The notes under the pieces: generated by a model
The model's input: the letters and a program-made list of their open reading frames with translations, nothing else
Told to the model about the DNA's origin: nothing
The model's database searches: none
NCBI RefSeq assembly: GCF_040412425.1
Contig: NC_089743.1
Coordinates: 85,223,971 to 85,287,970 of the forward strand
Origin: Macrobrachium rosenbergii
Lineage: Eukaryota > Arthropoda > Malacostraca > Decapoda > Palaemonidae
Direction: 5' to 3'
Length of the DNA stretch: 64,000 nucleotides
Shown: one piece after another, positions 13,053 to 26,702 of the stretch
Layout: every line of letters begins with the position of its first letter
Position numbering within the stretch: the first letter of the stretch is position 1
Position numbers and translations under genes: made by a program

Positions 13053-14567
13053 ACCTTTACAACTTCCACACCAACAAGATATTCGAAACCTTATTGCACA
13101 GTTCGCCTAAAGGTGACAACAGCAGTTCTTTATCCCTTCTTTATGTCAAGGACACAAGTGGTAGACGTCAGAGACGAAATGGACATTTATGAGCCCAGCT
13201 GGACCCTTTTCAGAAAGCACAGGCATCTCAGAGTAACAGAAAGAGCTCAAATGCGAGACTTCAGAATGACCCTTTCAACAATGCAAGAAACATTTCATTA
13301 ACATTTGACTTTAATTTCATTTCCACTGAACCTTAAATTTTCACCAGCTTTAACGATGACAGTATTCACAGATTTCAATCTAGTTCTCAAAATTCATACA
13401 TTATCTAGAGAGTATTTTAATTCACAAGCTTTTTACAACAGGTAAAATGTCCACTACTTACATTCCACTGTTCATGACATATTTGATAACAATTTGTTGT
13501 CACTGAAAGCTGTAGTATGCATATTCACCTACGACAAAACTAACAAACCAAAACCTGTACATCTGACATTACAAGCTCCTACAATTCAAGATGTCTGTAT
13601 GTTACAATATACTTTTACAAGAATGAATCATTCATACTGAATTATGAAAACTTCTCATGAATTAAAAAGAACTTAGAGTTGAACTTTTAAGCAACTTAAA
13701 CAAGACGTGACAAGACAATTACTGTTCATGACTTTAGCAGTCAGGATAAAAACTTCCGCCAAATAGACAGCTGGAAAAATAAGTGGACCAAAATCCAACA
13801 TATTTACCAGGAGAGTACAGCAACATTTGACACGTACAATACATACAAGTTTACACATTGGGTTATACTGCTCTCATTACACCAGGTAAATAATGAACTA
13901 GTTCCGTACGCGAGAAGTTCATAAACAGCCTAAATGGACAAAGTAGCTCCTCTAATTAAAAGCAAGATCTTGTTCGTGGACTACTTGACCTTTTTGTGGC
14001 GAGGAATAAAATGGCAGACATTGATGCTGAACAGTAGGGGAAGGAGGAGAAGGAGTTAGGAGAGGAGGGAGTCTCGTCCATACGAACGTTGACTGAGAGT
14101 GATTTTTAAAATTCTTTTAGTCTTGATTTCAGGAGGGGGAAGGATCAAGGAGAGGAACAGGAGATCTGAAACTGATGGTAAGCATCAGATGGGAAAACGA
14201 GAAGTTCTGCTGAAAATGTTAATTTCAACTTAGGGAAAACCCCTCATTACTTGGCGATTAGCATTTTATTTAAAGTCGCTCATGTAGCCCGACAAAAGAA
14301 AGTAAGTGAGAGAAGAAAAAACTTAGAAAAATGTTTAAAATAGTCTGAACGTAAGGAACTTCCCCCCTGAAAATTCATACAAACACAAAACGATAAACTG
14401 AACCTCTTCACATGTTACCCTTAACCCAGTTAACTTCCACATCCTCATTCCAACATTCATGTCCCTTCCCATTCCTAAAACTGATATGCGCTTTACGTTA
14501 AATTTTCGCGGTCATCGTAAATTGCAATTTTCTCCTAACTATAGCCGTTACTGATATGATTTACGAA

Positions 14568-14777
14568 ATTTAGGCTGTCAAGACTAAGCACTGGGGTACT
14601 TTTAGCCAACCGGTGCTTATACCCTTTATGCATAAATTTTAGGTCTTCTCCTCAAATTTCTCGTTCTATCATAAAAAATTTAGGCTGTCAAGGCTAAGAG
14701 ACACGGTTACTTTTAGCCAACCTTATACCTTTTATGCATAAATTTTAGGTCTCCTCAAATTTCTCATTCTATCATCG
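14568..14777. repeat. ~100-bp tandem duplication
   Basis: Two head-to-tail copies are in register at 14576 and 14676 (aaatttaggctgtca). Both continue through cttttagccaacc and tttatgcataaattttaggt and end in ttctatcat. The aaatttaggctgtca motif recurs at about 47030, near where the 3' end of the ~310-bp repeat family would lie in reverse orientation, so this may be a duplicated fragment of that family. Confidence 0.8.
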
Positions 14778-15370
14778 CAAATTTCCTACGCAGGAACCTT
14801 CAGGTTGAAATTTGCAAGAAAAATTCACGAAAAATTCATCGCACATATCAAAAAATTTCTAACATTACTCTAGTTATCTCGGGCAAGTATATTCTACATT
14901 AACAAGTTCTTGCATTCACTCACATTCTATAACCTACGCTCATAAACTTACATTTGCTCGCCAAGATTTCATTAACAATGCTTTCAATGACCCAGACTTC
15001 ACCAAAGATTTCATTTAACTTGGTCCATAACCTCCACGCCGCCTTAGGGCAAAGTACTTATTAGCTGGGAAAACTATTTTAGAAATATAAAATGACAACG
15101 TTGTGGTCGATAACCTTATGGGTTATCTGAAAGAATCGGATCATTTTATGAAGCTATGATTCTATTATATTTAATAAAGATTTTAGTCATATTTTATTAT
15201 TAAGTACATACAGATTTTAAATATAAAAGTTTTATATCTATTTTTAATTGGTTTTATCTAATTTCATTCTTCATTTTTTTACGTCCATAGTTTTAACACT
15301 GAATTTTACTAGTATGTCATCATTCACCTATTCATTATCAATCATATCATTAATTTATAAATTTCATCTT

Positions 15371-15440
15371 CATTGCGGCGCTGAATAATCCTGATGGGTT
15401 CCGGTGCTTGGTCTTCAAGACCTAAATTTCATAATCAATC
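15371..15440 (+). repeat. Partial dispersed-repeat 3' end with AATC tail
   Basis: GGCGCTGAATAATCCTGATG, then a diverged GGTGCTTGGTC segment and cctaaattt, match the last ~65 bp of the ~310-bp family. An (AATC)n-like tail follows. The 5' part is missing, as expected of a truncated insertion. Confidence 0.6.
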
Positions 15441-15678
15441 AATCAATTACCTACACGCACTTTCTTTTAATTTCATAATAAATCAATCAATCAACCTCCA
15501 CGCACTTTCTTTTATCTATATACCATTCCTCATTAACTTATATCTCACAACCTTTACTTTCATTAACCTGTGTACTGTACCTTAATGTTTACTTTAACAT
15601 TCTACACCATCGCATCCACATGACATTCACAACTTTTGTCATTCCTTTTACTTAAGAATTTCTTCCACAGGAACGAAA

Positions 15679-15771
15679 TGTGTGTGTGTGTGTGTGTGTA
15701 TAGAGAGAGAGAGAGAGAGTGTGAGAGAGAGTGTGAGAGAGAGTGTGTGAGTGTGAGAGAGAGAGAGAGAG
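15679..15771. repeat. Compound (TG)n/(GA)n microsatellite
   Basis: A TG run passes into alternating GA and GTGTGAGA segments. Confidence 0.97.
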
Positions 15772-18601
15772 TTAAAAGTTTTTGTCAAAGTAATAAAGAT
15801 CTTTGGAGGACTGAAACTAGAGGTGGGGGATTTGATTTATATATGAATGATATATACTTCATAGTACGATAGGCTGTGATCCTTTTGCGAATTAAAATTC
15901 AAAAAAGGATTGTATATGTCAATATCCGTTTATAAATAGCCAAAATACTATGAGGGGATCATATACCATGCTTTTTATCCTTAGATCTACCCTTAGAATG
16001 TTGCTCCAATCAATTACCCTTTGAAAATTAGAATGTAAAAGTGAGTATACAATGTTATTACATCTAGAGAACTGGAAATACCAAAAGGGATTATAGAAAG
16101 TTATCATCCTTAGAAAAAATAAAAGGGAAGGACATTTCGAAAGTAATGAAAGAGAAAACTTGAAAGGGCTACATGAGAACTACGTACATCAAATTCCAAA
16201 ATTACAGAACTTCCCGTTACAGTGCCACAAAAATTTAATCATAGATATACCTTCAACTAGCGCAAGTTTCACTCTCATCAATTACAAGTTTTGTGGCAAT
16301 GATCGTTTTATCTGCATAGCAGTGAACCGTTGCTATAGCAGCTGGTACACATTCCTTCGGTTTAAATATTCTCTGATCCTTCAAACTGTCGATATTCAAA
16401 ATCAAACTAACACTGACATGTATGAGAAGTATAGGTAACATTGAGTTACTGTTTTAGAGGTATACAGTAAGTCCTAAAGATTCATAAATCACGACCTAAT
16501 GGTGCCGAGGCAAAGATGACAAAATGAAGACCTAATTTGTTCGAGAAACAAATATATAATTTTCAAAATACCATCTTAAGGACTGCAAAACTCTGTACAT
16601 CATGGAGTGTCTAGCAAATTCTTACAATCTAACGGGTGTCCTGAAAAGCTCTGAAAACGAAGTACCCTGACAAATCCTGAAAATCAAGAAGTACCTAAAA
16701 ATTCCTGCAATCCAAAGAGTGCCCTGAAGCCCTTAAATTGAGGGTTCATTATCTAGAACAACGGTTCGTAGATAGAAGCATCTTACAGAACAAGGTATCA
16801 ATAATTCAAATCAATGCAAACACAAAATTAACCATTGCTAGTATATGTAAAATAGTTTTCCTCACAACTCTAGCAACTACTTTTGACCACTTAGGAATTT
16901 GTAGAGGTCTACCTTTATAACTAACTGACCACTCAGAAAGAGAAAACAGTCAGGCTAAGAATTAAGCAAGTCTCCAAATTACTTTATGCCATCAGCTGGC
17001 TTGACACTGAACCCAGCAAAAAAAAAGACTCAGTAATTCAGCAAAATTCAATTGCTAGGTAAGAAACTCATGGCAAACCATGCAATTTGTTAAAAGCCTA
17101 ACGTTCATAATATGCACATGATCTAACGGAAGGCAAAGGCTTTTGACCAACAAGAATCCATTAAGTTGATCAACTGTTAAACATCCTCTTTCACACCACA
17201 AAAAAGATAAGAAATGTAAATTTCACAAAGAATCTAGATGCAAAAGTTGATGAGTACAGACTTTATGATGAGGCTCTTTTCAGTAAAGTATGGCATGACC
17301 TTGCAAATTTCAAAAGAAAATAAACAAAAAATTATCACAAAGTTGTTAAAAATGTGACCCTATTTAAAAGCAAAATGTTTTGGAGTAAATATATTAGATT
17401 AGGATAAACAAAATTCAAAATAAAAGAATGGTGAGTATGTTCAAAGTAATGCAATAATATCTGGAATAAAAAAAGATCAACTAGAAAAACAAAGTCATTA
17501 AATATTTTAAAAAAAGCAAATTCAATGAAAAAAACTCTACCAATTTCTGTGAGTGTTACCCTAAAAAAGAATAAATTTAGAATGATTAATTACAAGAAAA
17601 AAGGGAAAGCAAAAACTCAAGGTATCTCTGAATGATTAACCTCACTGTAAATGCTTTTACACAAGAACTTTCAAAATTAAGACAATCACGGGATGAAATC
17701 CTGATGTATGCTTATTCCTGATGTTGAGTCCACAGATCATATTCCACTTGCAACGCAGAATAAGGGATTTTCTTGAAGGTGGCAAGAGTCCTATCGTATG
17801 TGTTACCTCAATTTTGTGACTGTATATTTACTGTGCTCCATTCAAGCAAGTGGCCAATTCTTAAATTGAAAGAACTGTCAGGAATAATTTAAAAGTAATT
17901 TATGTGATTAAAATTTTGAATATACACAAATTGAAACTCAGAAATCACCACTTATACTTTTTAAACTCAATAAATCCTTTTTGCATTTCAGTAGCAACAA
18001 ATTTTTTAACAAAAATAATTGTCGTTCATAAAAAAACTTACGTTTAATTCCTAAGGAAACAATCTGAATTCCCAAGATTCAAGAAAAGCAAGAAGTTGTT
18101 AAAAGTGATTTTTTAAAACTGTCTTTTAAAATTTGAATATACTAGTCAAGTTTGATTTTGCATCTTTTAAATACAAAATGAAAGACTGGTAAATTCATTC
18201 AAATGAACATACTTATCTGGGAAACATCTACAAATTCAAATATTTTATGTAAACCCTCCAAAATTTAAAAAAAAACAACAAGTTTTTAAATACTAAAAAA
18301 CTAAACAGATTAATTATCAATCTGAAGGCAAGCCTTACTGTAAAACTTTGTATAGGGCATTAACATTTTTGGAAATTGTTCATTAAATCAACTGATGAAC
18401 ATTCCTCATTTAAAGAGGATCTAAGTTTTCCACTTGCCAAAAGAATATGATCACTGAAATGGCAGAGTAACCTTGGAGTTTTCACTGCAATTTTTGATTT
18501 ATATTACTCCATTAACTAAAGTCTGACAATCTTGTCTGTTAAGATTAAGAAATAATTTGTAATTCAGTGTATAGCTTTTAATTATACCTGAAATCAAATC
18601 A

Positions 18602-19330
18602 TAGTAAAAGAAAATTGGTTTAAATTTATAAAGATATAGGGGCAAATTTTCTATCATTCCCAAACTATTTTTCTTCAAACATTATTCAAGATGCAGTTTC
18701 TGGAAAGCAAGAATTAAGTAATTTTTAAAACTGTGAACATTCAGCAAAGCCAATGGATAAAATAATCTTAAGACCCTCTACAATAAGTAAAAATTTCAAG
18801 ATGACAAACACACAAAATGAAACGAAATGAAACTGATTACAGTAGAGCAATGAATCAGTCCGTGGCTTGAAATTCAATGAAACTTTTACAGCATGTACTA
18901 TAACTTTATTTCTATAATTACAAGTGGGGAAAATTTTTGAGTGCAACTTTTTTTATATGAATTTTTTAAAATAATGTCATGTTTTTTTTAACTGCAAAAT
19001 TTATGAAATTGGAGGTCAATTTCTTTATTTTCCTACTTTTGTATTCAATAGTAAAAGAAAATTTTGTATATTTGAAGTGGTAAAATTTTCTATCACTCCA
19101 ATTTTCCTTCAATCATAATTGGTAGAAATTACCTGCTTTTAAAGGCATTAGCGGCCAAGTGCCCACCTCTGAAAGAAAATTTTAAATGAAAAAAAAAAAA
19201 ACTTGTAAACTGAATTATTTGGAGGAATTTCTTTATTAAGTTTCTGACAAATATGTTATAATTACTTAAAATTTGAAACTTTTTTATTAGAAGTTCTAAA
19301 ATAATGTCATGTTTTTTAGAAAATTGCTTC
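18602..19330. repeat. Diverged tandem duplication, ~450-bp spacing
   Basis: tagtaaaagaaaatt recurs at about 18602 and 19050. It is followed in each case by a-ttttctatca-t-cc, by a ttcttcaa/ccttcaa stretch, and later by taaaataatgtcatgtttttt (about 18968 and 19299). Similarity is patchy, so this is an old duplication. Confidence 0.45.
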
Positions 19331-20941
19331 CACATACAGTAAACTACCATTGTTCCTACCATCTGAAAAATCTCGGATATAATTTCAAGACCACTACTCT
19401 CTGATATCAGGAACATTATGTAATGTCAATGAGTGGCTGAACAAGAATGTCCTTTATATACTTTGCTTCACGAATTTCTCGAAATTTCAAGAATAGTACG
19501 ATGAGAAACCTAGTTGCTCAAACCAGAATACTGTAAACCTTTAATAACTGTATTTGGATTAAAGAGCTTCAGTCAATTAAACGTATATAGGCCAGCCTTG
19601 TGGAATGATTCCTTTTGAACACTTGGCATGATGGTCAAGTGAGAAAATTGCAGAGCTTGGGTTAATTTTCAGTTTTAAGGGTTAATTTCACTTACCTCTG
19701 TGGAAAACTCCTTTATTAACATGCCTTGTATCAAACAGTATCTCAAAATGTAATTATTTAGGGTTCTAATTGGCATGAAATTCCTCCAAAAACAATAATT
19801 AATCAAGACTAGTATTTTTCACTGTTGAAAGAGAAAAAATAGTTATGAGTGTAGTCAGTCATCTTTGACCTTCCTGAATATATGTTAAGTAAATTGTCTG
19901 TCACATTTTTTATCTAACACTTATCCAGCAAATATATTTCGCAACCTACTGCATACCACCTGCAATGCTCCATCTTCATGACGCTTCACGTATATGAATG
20001 CCATGTCAAGTAGAACTAAAGGCTAAAATGTTTTAAGTCTTGAGTCTGAAAATGAAAAAATCACAATTTGATGACATTTTGCACAGGAGTACGATATTAT
20101 AATTGCTCATGGCATGAAACAAGTAAAACTGACATAAACCTAATAAAATCCCTTTAAAACATATACCAAAGATTAACTTGATAAACTGCTTCATGTTATT
20201 TTCAACTATGTGTGGAAGTTTAAGCAATATGCAAAACTGTTTATGTTATATCTTTAAAATGAATGAATAAAATGGTCAATTAAAAAAATAAGGCTAGAAG
20301 TTGTTATCACGCCATCTAAGGTAGCATCCGGAATACAAAACAGTTACTAGAATTTTTATCCACTAATACCTACAACAGATTCATGTGTAAGGTAAAATAC
20401 TGGATTGTTTTGTATAATTAATATTGTTTAAGCAGCTTGCTATGAATATTGCACAATTTAAAAGGCGAATGATCTTTATATAGATTTAACCATCAGTAAT
20501 TAATTTGTGTTGTAAATTCTCAATAAGTGCAAGCCTGGTACTAGTGCAATACTACAAAGCTGAAATCTATGACTCCCATGTGTTAGTTGTCTTTGCACTT
20601 ATCAAGTTTCCCAGAGACCAAAATACATTCTTACTTTTCAGATTATTTCTGAATTACTAATCATGAACTGCAGTTAATTTTTTTTTCAAAATCGTTAGAG
20701 ATTGTTGCAGGTTACGTTCTACGATAAGGTTAAATAGCTAGCGTTGAATAAGACTTTCTATCTACTTTTCAGCCTAACTGGTATTGACATTTCCAAGAAA
20801 ACTTTGAATGTGTAGATATAAACTTAACTTTCACTTAATGGCAGCTAAGTCCTGCAGTCTTCATCCTAATTATAATGTTTGATATGTTTGCTTCAGTTCA
20901 TCCTCCACTGTGCTAGTTCCTGTGTTTTCCATATCCTCACG

Positions 20942-21033
20942 TCAGTCAAATACAAGCTGGGCTTCCCCACTAGAGTTTTTTCTTTTGTCACCTTTGGCCA
21001 CTCGATTTTGCAGGCTCTGGCAGTTATACGCAT
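20942..21033 (-). CDS. Candidate last coding exon of a minus-strand gene
   Basis: On the minus strand a good acceptor (acttttcatttcag) ends at 21034. An open frame follows from 21033 to a TGA at 20942-20944. After a two-base partial codon it reads AYNCQSLQNRVAKGD then KRKNSSGEAQLVFD. The mixed, charged composition is unlike the low-complexity noise around it. It needs an upstream exon ending in phase 1, and the donor at 27620 fits and would restore an Asp at the junction. I do not recognise the protein. Sequence from about 20941 downward would be 3'UTR. The splice signal is good but there is no homology support. Confidence 0.42.
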
Positions 21034-21409
21034 CTGAAATGAAAAGTTAAATCATTTTCAACCCAAAGGTTTTAAAAAACTCTAAACCATAAATCTCCAA
21101 ATTGATTATAGGCTAGTTGATACATTTACAAGAGAACGGCTCAGGAATATCATGTTATAATGCATGGTACAGCAATTTCTTTCCTCTAAACTATGGGGGA
21201 CACTACACTTGATGCTTATGAACATTTCACTTTACCATCCTGCTCTGTTCATTAGAATTATCTAGAAATAAAAACTCGACCAAGCCCTTACTGATATAGC
21301 CTTACAGAAGTTCCTCCAAGGTTCACTGTTTCAATGAATGACTTCATGAGCACATACAGTGACACAGATTCCACCCCATCTCTGACACAAATACAAATTC
21401 CCCTCAATA

Positions 21410-22690
21410 ATGACAGAGCTGCTGAAGTTACTTCAATGGAACATTTGTAAAGTACGGCCCAAATTTGCATTACTGCAGTTGCAAACATCCATTCTTCTGC
21501 AAGAAACACTCCTTAGAGAACACATACCCTTTTCCTTCAAAGGGTACACTGTATATCAGACACCTAACACAGACACCACAAGAGGGCTTCTAATGCAGAT
21601 CAGAAACAGCATTCACTCCACCCAGATTCCAACTATGACTGTGGACCAGAAGTAGAATCATTAAGTGTCAAAATCATTCTAGAGGGCACAACCATTACAA
21701 TCCACAATGTTTACAGATGCACATTTTGATGCAGTCTCCAGAGAGAACACTCTTATTGCAGGGGATTTCAATGCTCATCATCCCTTTCTTAGGTTCTGAC
21801 AACCAGCTAACCATACAGGATGCCGCCTGTACTTTTTATTCCATGAATTCCTGGAGGTAAAACTGTTAAATAATTATGATGAGTCCATGCATCTGCACGA
21901 TGGTAGGCTAGACCTCACTTTGGTTCCAGAAATTTGCAGGAAGGAGCATTCCAGAAACTTGCAGGAAGGAGGAATGTGGCAGCTGCACCCCGTTCTTACC
22001 AGCGACCACTTTGCCTTGCAGACAATTCTACAGTTAAGGAGGCTACCCTCCTCCTCTTCTTCCCTACCAGATGGCCTGAATTTTCCAACTGGAACTCCTT
22101 TGAAAATCACATGACTACCTGGTCCACAGAGTACATAAATCATCTTCCGCAGGATGTTTACACATTTTACAGGATTTCTGTAACCAACAAGATGAGTGCT
22201 GCTGGAGTGACCATCCCAAAAAAGAAATACTCAACCACAAATACAAATCAAAAAGATGCCTGGTACTACAACTCCCAGATAAAGGAGATGAACAGAAGAG
22301 TCAACTGAGTGTGGAAAACTCTTCAGAAGATACAGAACAGACGGTTTGCATGCCACACTGAATGTCTCGGCTCACTCTGAGGAAATGAGACTAGAAGCCT
22401 GGTATAAATGGCGCAGACAAGTACACCATTTCACACCCATTGCCAAGCCGTGTAACTGGCTCAATTAAGTCTCCGGCTAAAAGAATTTCATAAATGCCCC
22501 TCACTCTGACCCACAAAGTGAAGCTGACAGAATCATACAGGACTTCGCTAACAGGATCAAGACTGTCAACCTTTCCCTTGACACTCAGCGATACCTAAGA
22601 GCAGAGGAACTTTGCAGAAGCAGGAGTGTAATTGAAGCCTGCAACACCCATGACAAAATTGGCACTCCCTTCACTATGGAAGAATTAAAA
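21410..22690 (+). pseudogene. Degenerate non-LTR retrotransposon, endonuclease region
   Basis: Frameshifted fragments match the APE-type endonuclease of I/Jockey-like non-LTR elements. LQWNICKVRPKFALLQLQ is the N-terminal strand with the catalytic Asn context, then ILLQET (catalytic Glu). After a stop and frameshift comes AGDFNAHHP (the GDFN-H motif, near 21758), then GRLDLTLVP and, near 22000, TSDHFAL (the C-terminal SDH motif). Stops and frame changes show it is dead. It ends near PFTMEELK, where the minus-strand element interrupts it. The continuation is at 24166. Confidence 0.8.
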
Positions 22691-24165
22691 TATTATGATA
22701 AAATGAGATTTTATATATACTTACCAAGTAATTACATAGCTAAAATTTGAAATCCGCGGTAGCGATTCTTTTGTTTATGTTACGGTGAAGGTAACTGACC
22801 CCGCCCACTTTTGGGAAAAGAAGGAACAACTGAGCAGAGGGCTTTAATATGTTTATGCCCAATGTCCATATGAGGGGAGGCGGGTGGTTCCCACATCTGA
22901 AATTACTTAAAGTTATATTTTATCATAAAAATGTCATTTTTATACAAGTAAATCTTAAATTGATTACAGCTGATTCCCACACTGACAAGGTGGGCTGCAT
23001 GGACTGTTCTTCCCAAAACATTAAAATGTAATGAATTAGGGGAATTAATGCCTGCTGGCATTACTAAAAATGCTTGTAGCTTCCTTAGCTGGTAAGAGAG
23101 TCGCAGCAGGAAGTTACTGCCTCTGATTGTGAGCTCATCTTATCCGTAGAGATGTGGCTGTACGGCCAAGGGTTGTCTGCTACAACAGTGGGAGCTTCAT
23201 AGCAAAGGACATTTCTGAAGGCTAAATGAAGTACCAAGAAATCTTGCCCCTGCCCAGGGCATAGTATCATAAAAACCAGATAAATACAACACCGTTACCT
23301 ACACCATAAGACATTAAACACCACCACCAGGTTCACTAAACAGATGAATGAGTATCCATGACAACGCACCCCAGACTACAGAACTGACACCATTAACCAA
23401 GGTGAAGAGACGAGGAAGGAAGGAATGTTTCTATACACCTCCCCGAATACCATGCCAGCCATCGATAAAGGTCCTAGGGTACTGCAACATTAAAAAGTCA
23501 TTTCCACATCTTGAAGGTAATGTGAGGCAAATACAGGCCTGCACCTCCAGTAAGTTGCTTGAAGTGCTGCAGAGAGTGAGAGATTGCATTTAAAAGGTAA
23601 TGAAGTAGTCACGGATCTGACCTAATGCACCCTTACTTTCAAGATAGGACAATCCTCCTCTCTCAATTGCAAGTGTGCTCCATGAATGTATCCCTCAAGA
23701 AGAAGGACAGAGCATTCTTTTTAAGAGGTTGAGATGGATCCTTGACTGAAGTCCAGAAGTTGCTAGATGGACCATTAACCTTCTCCGTCCTGAGAAGATA
23801 AAACTTTAGGGCTCTGACTGGGCAAAAGTACAATCCCAATTTCTTCTGGTCCAGTGTAAACAGCTTTAATGCTGAAGGATAGAGGCAAAGGGTTTTTTGA
23901 TTCTCATTCTCCAGTGAGAAATCCCAAAATAAAAGGAGCAGACCACATCGCCTCCTGAAAACATGACCTTCTTGTCAATGGCCTGAATTTCAATGACTTG
24001 GCTGTTGATAAGGATTAAAATAGTGTCTTCTTCGTTAAGTTTCTCAATGAGGCTAAGTTCAAGGGTTTGAACAGGGTTACAGAGAATTTTGAGGACTACA
24101 TCCAGATCCAAGAAAGCGATGAGTTGGCAAATTCCACTGTCATCTTGTTTTCTTGTTCAAAAGGC
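22690..24165 (-). pseudogene. Tyrosine-recombinase element remnant inserted in the retrotransposon
   Basis: Read on the minus strand, 24111-23866 gives LDVVLKILCNPVQTLE and later fragments. 23872-23672 gives ALKLFTLDQKKLGLYFCPVR, continuing ALKFYLLRTEKV and ending LKKNALSFFLRDTF. The CPVRAL motif followed by the R-T-E helix and the L-KNALS block resembles the catalytic half of tyrosine recombinases of DIRS/Crypton-type elements as I know them. Further stops and frameshifts follow. The left edge (tgagattttatatatactta, 22703 onward) looks like an element terminus. It splits the non-LTR element, so it inserted later. The assignment rests on motif memory only. Confidence 0.48.
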
Positions 24166-25965
24166 ATAAAAGGTAATTATTGGCATGAACACAAAAATAC
24201 ACTCAGAATCAAGAAGCAAGAGTCTACTTTCAAGGAGCCCACTCTGAATTCATTGTGCATGAAAATGGGACACCACAGGGAGGAATTCTTAGTCCCTTTC
24301 TCTTCAACATCTTCATGGAAAATGGCACTAAACCTTTTCAAAAGGGTGGAAATCTTCATTTATGCAGATGATGTCTGCCTGGTGTGCCCCCAGCAACCAG
24401 GAAACATTAAACTGCAGAAAATCCAGCAGTCACTGTACTTAATCGAAGATAAGTGCACAGAACTTGGCGTAAAAATTAATACAGACAAAACCAAGGCCAT
24501 GGCTATCAAGCACATGCGCCCACCCAATAATTTCTCAAACATGGGAGAACCCACTGAATGGGTGAGTGACTTCATGGACCTGAGAGTGAATATAAATCTC
24601 CATGGCCAATGAAATACAGCACCTGAAGCAGAAAGTCAAATGTCTAAATGCAATGAGAAGAACTACTTCACTTCACCAAGGAGCACCAAGTCATCTACTC
24701 AGAATGCTCTACATTCAAACAACACACACTCTAATGGAAGTGATTCAAAACAATGCAATGAGAATAATTTTAGGTGCCCCAATGTGGACAAGACTCTGGA
24801 ACTGGAGCAGAAATCAAAGTCTCTCCTCTCCAGAGTGGATCAAAGAAATGCTTTCATCATTTTCAAAATTACCCTTTGAACAACGAAATAACAAGAATCC
24901 TAAATTGGCGTGAGGAACTCAGTCCTCCCAGGAATCACTACCCTCAGAAGGATCAACAAGCAAGAAGCAGCTTTTGCACTAAGAAAGGCACACCCAGTGA
25001 CAACTATGGCAAACCACCTCCTTGGGCTCCCACCCCCTTCAATTTTCACTTCACTCTTCTCCTGATAAACAAGGCACTCTGCCTTTTTGTTCAACTCACA
25101 AAAGCACAAGATTTTAAACAACACATCTGCCCCAAATGTCTACTACACAGACGGCTCAGTCGACTGACATGTACCAGAAGCAGCTGCAGCAGTAGTCTCC
25201 TCCTCCCTCAAAGGGAGTTGGAGGCTGTCCAACAATGCCTCCACCCTGCAAACTGAGCTAGTTGCCATCCTAAAGTGCCAGAAGACTCCCTAAACCAAGC
25301 AGGAAACACAACAATCCACACAGATTCAAATGTGTGATTCTCGCTATAAAGAATCAGTCACACTGAGAATATGCACATCCTAACCAGCATAAAAGCTTCA
25401 GCCTTCGCTCATCAGAGAAACGGAGGGCAAGTGACACTAAACTGGATTCCCAGTCGCATAGGAATTCAAGGAAACAAAGAGGCAGATCAACTTGCAAAAA
25501 GCACTCTGCAAAGAGATACAATCAGTGTTGCCCTCAATCAATCCCTCATGCAAATAAAACAATACACTGTATTTTCGGGTACTGCCAGAATGAAGCACAC
25601 CGTGAAATTCGTCAGGTACTTTTCCAAGGATCCAGGTCTGCAAAATGGTATGTAGAATACAGCAACTTACAATGTTTTTTCTTTCCAGGAACACACCCAG
25701 AAGACTCGCCGTCATCATCAGCCGGCTATGGCTAGGATATCTGTGCACCTGGCAACTGATCAATGCAGAAAACAGAGCAAGCGCGCACTGTGAACAGGTA
25801 GTGGATCAGCCATTAGACCATTACCTGCTACACTGTCCGGAGACCTTTCCATTGAGGCGGAATTTCACAAAGGTCCCTCTAACAAGCACCAAACTGGTAA
25901 CACACACATCTGAAAACACTGAAGCACTTTCAGCGTTCCTCTGCTTCTACCCACAACCCATGTGA
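24166..25965 (+). pseudogene. Degenerate non-LTR retrotransposon, RT-RNase H region
   Basis: Resumes the element begun at 21410. From 24262 a frame reads GTPQGGILSPFLFNIFMEN (RT motif 4). After a frameshift, FIYADDVCLV at about 24355-24384 is the RT catalytic YADD motif, followed by GVKINTDKTK. Near 25140 a YYTDGS motif marks an RNase H domain, and 25437-25500 reads LNWIPSRIGIQGNKEADQLA, the RNase H C-terminal His/Asp region. A Cys/His segment (HYLLHCPE, near 25823) follows, as in I-clade and Jockey-like tails. Many stops and frameshifts show it cannot be active. Part of RT motifs 0-3 is missing or replaced by the insertion. Confidence 0.85.
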
Positions 25966-26702
25966 ACAAAAACAGGTTCCTCCTGCCAAACGATGCCACA
26001 GATTACTCATCATCTCACATTTACCTTGTGCCAAAGTGTGCCTCATCTCTACTGAAGTTCTGAGCCTCCACAGGTGACATACTGTTCAACAACTCCTTCA
26101 CAGCAACTGACCCTTCATCCCTAATCACCATGTATTATGTTTTTATTTTAATTAGTTGTTCAATCGTTGTTGTTATTAATTTTAGTTTCAGTATTATTAT
26201 CATTGTTGTGATCATTAGTATTGTTATCATAATTATAAGTGTCCTTGTTTTTACTAACGTCTTTATCAGTTTTTTTTAGCTCTCTCTCTCTCTCGTCCAG
26301 AGAGACCCACCCCTTCCCTCCAAGAGGCACCACCCAGACATTCATACAGCATTCCACTTCACCAAATGAGCAAGGCCGTGATAACATACAGCCATCTTAT
26401 GTATGAGCCAAGAACATCATCCATTTATTACACATTACCAGCATCACCTCCCAGTCGCCACCATCATTTACCTGTTCTCTCAATAAAGTCAACTATAATC
26501 ATGCTTTTTCTCCTTCTCACATTCCTACCCTCCTTTTCAGTCTCCTTTTCTCAAAACTGAAACTTCATCTTAAGGTTTACATTTTATCCAACGGGAACAA
26601 TTCCATCTATTTCTGACTTGACTTTTATCCTTCACTCCAGGCTCTCCTGCTCCACTGGGTCTTGCTGCTCAACACTCCTTCTCTCCCCTATTCCTTTTCA
26701 TT
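25966..26702. other. Retrotransposon flank and simple sequence
   Basis: AT-rich sequence with TTATTG-type simple repeats near 26155-26260, a short CT run at 26280-26295 and pyrimidine-rich sequence to 26690. It may include the 3'UTR and tail of the dead retrotransposon. No gene is supported. Confidence 0.45.

Larger units (their letters stand above)
7837..20941. other. 13-kb AT-rich stretch with no supported gene
   Basis: I see no exon chain or protein domain here on either strand. Open frames are at most about 110 codons and are driven by low-complexity runs (for example an A-run at 8041-8060 and a CA tract near 13000). The listed repeats are the only structure I can support. It may be intergenic, or intron of the minus-strand gene whose last exon seems to be at 20942-21033. 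Confidence 0.5.

Noticed and set aside
12963..13301. 112-codon frame with a charged C-terminal half
   Set aside because: The first half is CA-repeat translation. The second half looks protein-like but shows no domain, and I found no convincing partner exons.
22703..22740. Splice donor on the minus strand (tacttaccaagt) as part of the minus-strand gene
   Set aside because: The sequence looks like the edge of the inserted element rather than an exon boundary, and the frame beyond it is not protein-like.
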